Shown here piece after piece: positions 60,830-64,000 of a stretch of 64,000 nt of DNA (its first letter is position 1; each line of letters starts with the position of its first letter). Where the stretch lies: positions 761,001-825,000 of the forward strand of contig NZ_CP087999.1 of NCBI RefSeq assembly GCF_021044625.1, given 5' to 3'. The position numbers and the translations under genes are program-made. Origin of the DNA: Geomonas sp. RF6 (GTDB taxonomy: Bacteria > Desulfobacterota > Desulfuromonadia > Geobacterales > Geobacteraceae). The notes below the pieces were generated by a model. The model made no database searches. It worked only from the letters and a program-made list of their open reading frames with translations, and was not told where the DNA came from.

Positions 60830-61747
60830 TTACAGCCCCCCCACCTCTTCGAAGTGGGTCATGCGCTTGAAGTCGCGGTAGCGCGCCTCGATGTCGGGGT
60901 AGGTGAGAGTCCTCAGACGGTCGAGACTGAAGGCTTCCACGTTGAAGGAGGCCATGACGCTCCCGAAGATGATCGCCTGGCGGATCGCCTCCTCCGAGGT
61001 GTCCCCGATGTTGGCGAGGTACCCCATGAAGCCCCCGGCGAAGGTGTCCCCGGCGCCGGTGGGGTCGAAGACCTCCTCCAGCGGGTAGGCGGGTGCCGCA
61101 AAGAGGGAGCTGCCGTTGAACATGAGGACGCCGTACTCGCCGCGCTTCACCACCAGGTTCTTCACCCCCATGGCGAGGATGGCGCGCGCCGCCCGCACCA
61201 GGTTTACCTCCCCCGAGAGCTGGCGCGCCTCCGACTCATTGATGATGAAGATGTCGACGCGGCTGATGACCTCTTTCAACGCCTCCGGTTTGGAGGAGAT
61301 CCAGAAGTTCATGGTGTCGCAGGCGACGAGCTTTGGCCTTTTTACCTGCTTCAGCACCTCGAGCTGCAACTCGGGGTCGATATTGGCGAGGATGAGGTAC
61401 TCCGCGTCGGCGTACTGGGGGGGGATCCGGGGCTTGAAGTGCTGGAAGACGTTCAGGTGCGTCTCCAGGGTCTGCGCCTCGTTCAAGTCGTAGCCGTAGT
61501 ACCCCTTCCAGTGGAAGGTCTCCCCGGGGACGCGGGAGAGGCCGGTGAGGTCGATGTCGCGGGAGCGCAGGAAATCGACGTGCTCCTGCGGGAAGTCCTC
61601 CCCTACCACCGCCACCAGGTTCACGTCGGTGAAAAAGCTCGCGGAGGTGGCGAAGTAGGTGGCGGAGCCGCCAAGGACCCGCTCCCTCTTCCCGAACGGG
61701 GTCTCCACCGAATCAAGGGCCACCGAACCGACAACGAGTATGCTCAT
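60830..61747 (-). CDS. PfkB-family carbohydrate kinase
   Basis: This is a 305-residue ribokinase-fold kinase. ATG 61747 follows a GGAGGCGTT site. The N-terminus is MSILVVGSVALDSVETPFGKRERVLGGSATYFATSAS, and the C-terminal PfkB signature 2 is DPTGAGDTFAGGFMGYLA with the catalytic Asp. Sugar or nucleoside is possible. It lies downstream of mtnP with 80 bases between, which recalls a link to purine or methylthioadenosine salvage. That link is inference only. Confidence 0.92.
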   Translation of the reverse strand: MSILVVGSVALDSVETPFGKRERVLGGSATYFATSASFFTDVNLVAVVGEDFPQEHVDFLRSRDIDLTGLSRVPGETFHWKGYYGYDLNEAQTLETHLNVFQHFKPRIPPQYADAEYLILANIDPELQLEVLKQVKRPKLVACDTMNFWISSKPEALKEVISRVDIFIINESEARQLSGEVNLVRAARAILAMGVKNLVVKRGEYGVLMFNGSSLFAAPAYPLEEVFDPTGAGDTFAGGFMGYLANIGDTSEEAIRQAIIFGSVMASFNVEAFSLDRLRTLTYPDIEARYRDFKRMTHFEEVGGL

Positions 61748-61827
61748 AACGCCTCCAGGATCAGATGTAGTCGGCGCCCCGGAGCCGTCGGGGGACAGGC
61801 GAGAGGGGCGCCGCAGTAGGTGCAGCC

Positions 61828-62703
61828 TCAGAGATATTTGCCGATGATAAGGTCGAGCGCCTCGCGCGTCTCCACCGGGATGACGGAGCTGTCGCCCCGG
61901 ACCTCGCTGATGATGGCGTACTGCAGCGCGGAGGCGCAGGGGCACCTCCGCTCCCCGCCGATCCGGTGCACCGCGGCACGAATGATGGACTTCGCCGTCG
62001 CCACATTGGACTTGATGATGGCGACGACCGCCTCCACGGAGACGTCTTCGTGGCTGTCGTGCCAGCAGTCGTAGTCGGTGGAGAGGGCGATGACGCCGTA
62101 GCAGAGCTCCGCCTCGCGGGCGAGCTTTGCCTCGGTGAGGTTGGTCATCCCGATGATGGAGGCGCCGAAGGAGCGGTACATGTGGCTTTCGGCTCGAGTG
62201 GAGAAGGCGGGGCCTTCCATGCAGAGGTAGGTGCCGCCGCGGTGCACGGTGGCGCCGACTTCGGTGGCGGCGGCATAGAGATCCGCGGAGAGGTCGGCGC
62301 AGACCGGATCGGCGAAGGCGACGTGGGCGACGACCCCGCCGCCGAAGAAGGTGTCCCTGCGGATACCTTTCGTGCGGTCGATGAACTGGTCGGGGATGAC
62401 GATGTGGCCGGGGACGATCTCCTCGCGGAGGCTCCCCACGGCGGAGACGGAGATGATGCGGGTGACGCCGAGCTTCTTCATGCCGTAGATGTTGGCGCGG
62501 TAGTTCACCTCGCTCGGCATGAAGCGGTGCCCCTTGCCGTGACGCGGCAGGAAGACCACCGGGATGCCGTCGAGCTTTCCGGTGATGAAATCGTCAGAGG
62601 GCCTGCCGAAAGGGGTGTCCACCGTGACGTGGGCGATGTCAGTCATCCCCTCCATCTCGTACAGCCCGCTGCCGCCGATAACGCCGATCACTTCTTCCGC
62701 CAT
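61828..62703 (-). CDS. mtnP: S-methyl-5'-thioadenosine phosphorylase
   Basis: MtnP splits methylthioadenosine into adenine and methylthioribose 1-phosphate in methionine salvage. It has 291 residues. Motifs: IGVIGGSGLYEMEGM at the N-terminus (phosphate binding), VVFLPRHGKGHRFMPSEVNYRANIY, then the substrate site GGTYLCMEGPAFSTRAESHMYRSFGASIIGMTNLTEAKLAREAELCY and ALSTDYDCWH. The ribosome site is ACAGGAGGGATT. It is upstream of the PfkB kinase on the same strand. Confidence 0.94.
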   Translation of the reverse strand: MAEEVIGVIGGSGLYEMEGMTDIAHVTVDTPFGRPSDDFITGKLDGIPVVFLPRHGKGHRFMPSEVNYRANIYGMKKLGVTRIISVSAVGSLREEIVPGHIVIPDQFIDRTKGIRRDTFFGGGVVAHVAFADPVCADLSADLYAAATEVGATVHRGGTYLCMEGPAFSTRAESHMYRSFGASIIGMTNLTEAKLAREAELCYGVIALSTDYDCWHDSHEDVSVEAVVAIIKSNVATAKSIIRAAVHRIGGERRCPCASALQYAIISEVRGDSSVIPVETREALDLIIGKYL

Positions 62704-62814
62704 AATCCCTCCTGTATTGCATAGTAAATAAATATAGTAGCTTTTCTGCCCTGCGCGATGAAGTGGTGATCCCTGCTGCGTCCGCTCGAACTCCGAGCCC
62801 GCAGGAGATGAATC

Positions 62815-63885
62815 CTAGGCCGCCGCCTCGGCGCTCTCCGCCGCTGCCGCCGCTCTCCGCCCGCGCTCCTCGTCGAGCTTCCCCTTCAGCTGCCCGCAGG
62901 CGGCAGAGATGTCGCCGCCGCGGCTGGAGCGGGTGATGACCGTCACGTGCTTGTCGAGGAGGTACTTGTGGAAGCGGTCTATCGTCTCCTGGGTCGGGGT
63001 GCGGAAATCGCAGCTGCCGTGCTCGTTGAAGGGAATCAGGTTCACCTTCGAGGGGAAGTTGGAGATGTGGCGCACCAGGCGCTTCGCGTCCTCCAGCGAG
63101 TCGTTCAGGTCGCGGATCATGACGTACTCCACCGTGATCCAGCGCCTCGACGGGAGCGGAAACTCCTTGCAAGCCGCGAGGAGCTCCTTCAGCGGATAGC
63201 GCCGGTTCACCGGCATGATCCGGTCTCGCACCTCGTCCGTCGTGGCGTTCAGGGAGACCGCGAGGTTCACCACCACCGACCTGCCGAGCTCCGCCATCTC
63301 CGGGACGAGCCCGGAGGTAGAGACGGTGACCTTGCGGTTGGAAAACTGGAAGCCGTCCGGATCGGTGAGGATCTGCACCGCGGGGACGACTGCGGAGAGG
63401 TTCGCCAGCGGCTCACCCATCCCCATGAAGACGATATTGCGCACCGGGTGATCCCTCTTCACCGCGCAGACCTGGTTCACGATCTCAGCCGTGGTGAGGT
63501 CCCGGATGATCCCGAAGGTCCCGGTGAGGCAAAAGGCGCACCCCATGGCGCACCCCACCTGGCTGGAGATGCACAGGGTGTTGCGACCTTCGTCCGGGAT
63601 GAGGACCGCCTCCACCGCGTTTCCGTCGGCCAGGCGAAAGAGGTACTTGCTGGTGCCGTCCGCGGAGGACTCCACCACCTCCGGCACGAGGTTCGAGATG
63701 GTGGCCGTCTCCGCGAGGGAGTTCCTGAACTCCTTGGAGATGTTCGTCATCTCCGCAAAGGAGAGGGCGTCCAGCTGGTAGAGCCACTTGAAGATCTGCT
63801 TGGCCCGGAAGCGCTCCTTGCCGACTCCGGCAATGTACTTTTCCAGCCCCTGCAGCGTGAAATTCTTGAGATCGACTTTTTCCAT
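62815..63885 (-). CDS. rlmN: 23S rRNA (adenine(2503)-C(2))-methyltransferase
   Basis: RlmN is a radical-SAM enzyme that methylates A2503 of 23S rRNA and A37 of some tRNAs. It has 356 residues. The radical SAM cluster is CAMGCAFC (three Cys), GMGEPLANL is the SAM-binding loop, and [10 protein letters not shown] and NLAVSLNAT complete the fold. The catalytic Cys is in the C-terminal [14 protein letters not shown] 63885 is chosen. ATG 63897 is possible, and neither has a good ribosome site. A terminator stands directly upstream, so it has its own promoter or reads through. Confidence 0.95.
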   Translation of the reverse strand: MEKVDLKNFTLQGLEKYIAGVGKERFRAKQIFKWLYQLDALSFAEMTNISKEFRNSLAETATISNLVPEVVESSADGTSKYLFRLADGNAVEAVLIPDEGRNTLCISSQVGCAMGCAFCLTGTFGIIRDLTTAEIVNQVCAVKRDHPVRNIVFMGMGEPLANLSAVVPAVQILTDPDGFQFSNRKVTVSTSGLVPEMAELGRSVVVNLAVSLNATTDEVRDRIMPVNRRYPLKELLAACKEFPLPSRRWITVEYVMIRDLNDSLEDAKRLVRHISNFPSKVNLIPFNEHGSCDFRTPTQETIDRFHKYLLDKHVTVITRSSRGGDISAACGQLKGKLDEERGRRAAAAAESAEAAA

Positions 63886-63898
63886 GCCCGTTAGCATA

Positions 63899-63932
63899 TA
63901 AAAAAGCCCTTCTAAAGCGAAGGGCTTTTTTT
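63899..63932. terminator. terminator between the probable ndk and rlmN
   Basis: The arms AAAAAGCCCTTC and GAAGGGCTTTTT are followed by T-runs on both strands. On the minus strand it ends the upstream transcript. Confidence 0.9.
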
Positions 63933-63955
63933 ACCTCATCTGTTGTGAATCTATA

Positions 63956-64000
63956 TTACACCAGTTCCAGCGCGCTGAAGAAGTAGGGGATCTCGTAGGC
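63956..64000 (-). CDS. ndk: C-terminus of probable nucleoside diphosphate kinase (cut by window edge)
   Basis: The last 14 codons read AYEIPYFFSALELV then TAA at 63958-63956. The EIxxFFSxxE pattern is typical of Ndk C-termini. The rest lies beyond the window. The call is based on a short tail, so it is moderate. Confidence 0.5.
   Translation of the reverse strand, partial: AYEIPYFFSALELV

Overview
The window looks like a chromosome segment of a Geobacter-type bacterium (Geobacteraceae, Desulfuromonadales). The evidence is high GC with strongly GC-ending codons, strong AGGAGG-type ribosome sites, dense two-component and GGDEF/EAL/PilZ signalling, NHL-repeat secreted proteins, a probable 3',3'-cGAMP riboswitch of the GEMM-I class, and an in-frame UGA gene that reads as a selenoprotein. 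The species assignment is inference.

Layout. 1-18.35 kb is core chromosome: LPS heptose genes (gmhB, gmhA, a glycosyltransferase), mreB, a PpiD/SurA-like chaperone, purC, small YtxH proteins, a TPR protein, ptsP, a REC-PAS-GGDEF-EAL protein, ferritin, a slipin and an NtrC-type regulator. 18.35-28.6 kb is accessory DNA: an AT-rich nuclease-NACHT protein (probable anti-phage STAND ATPase) beside IS21-like terminal repeats, REP-like hairpins, a quinone oxidoreductase, a hydrolase, a MerB-like gene whose two catalytic cysteine positions are both UGA, a frameshifted CMD-family gene, and an outer-membrane protein gene behind a cGAMP-type riboswitch. 28.8-31.7 kb holds a PilZ protein and a NarXL-like two-component pair. 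32.0-32.5 kb is a 21-bp minisatellite. 32.6-49.8 kb is dominated by large exported proteins: an NHL/Ig-like surface protein, a protein with a Cry delta-endotoxin-like core fused to ricin-type lectin repeats, an NHL plus DUF4034-like protein, a Zn-dependent phospholipase C family protein and an HExxH lipoprotein.

50.2-64 kb returns to core functions: a UDG-like protein, coaBC, an MBL hydrolase, an OB-HD nuclease, an FAD protein, a signalling run (REC, REC-HK, USP, REC, GAF), a RodZ-like protein, a TPR lipoprotein, a PfkB kinase, mtnP, rlmN and the tail of a probable ndk.

The strongest candidates for unusual biology are: (1) the MerB-like gene with UGA at codons 90 and 157, matching the spacing of MerB Cys96 and Cys159, with a textbook bacterial SECIS hairpin after the second UGA; (2) the cGAMP riboswitch with its own terminator upstream of an outer-membrane protein; (3) the Cry-like toxin core joined to lectin repeats in a presumed anaerobic metal reducer; and (4) the single-gene nuclease-NACHT module. 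No tRNA, rRNA or CRISPR array was seen.
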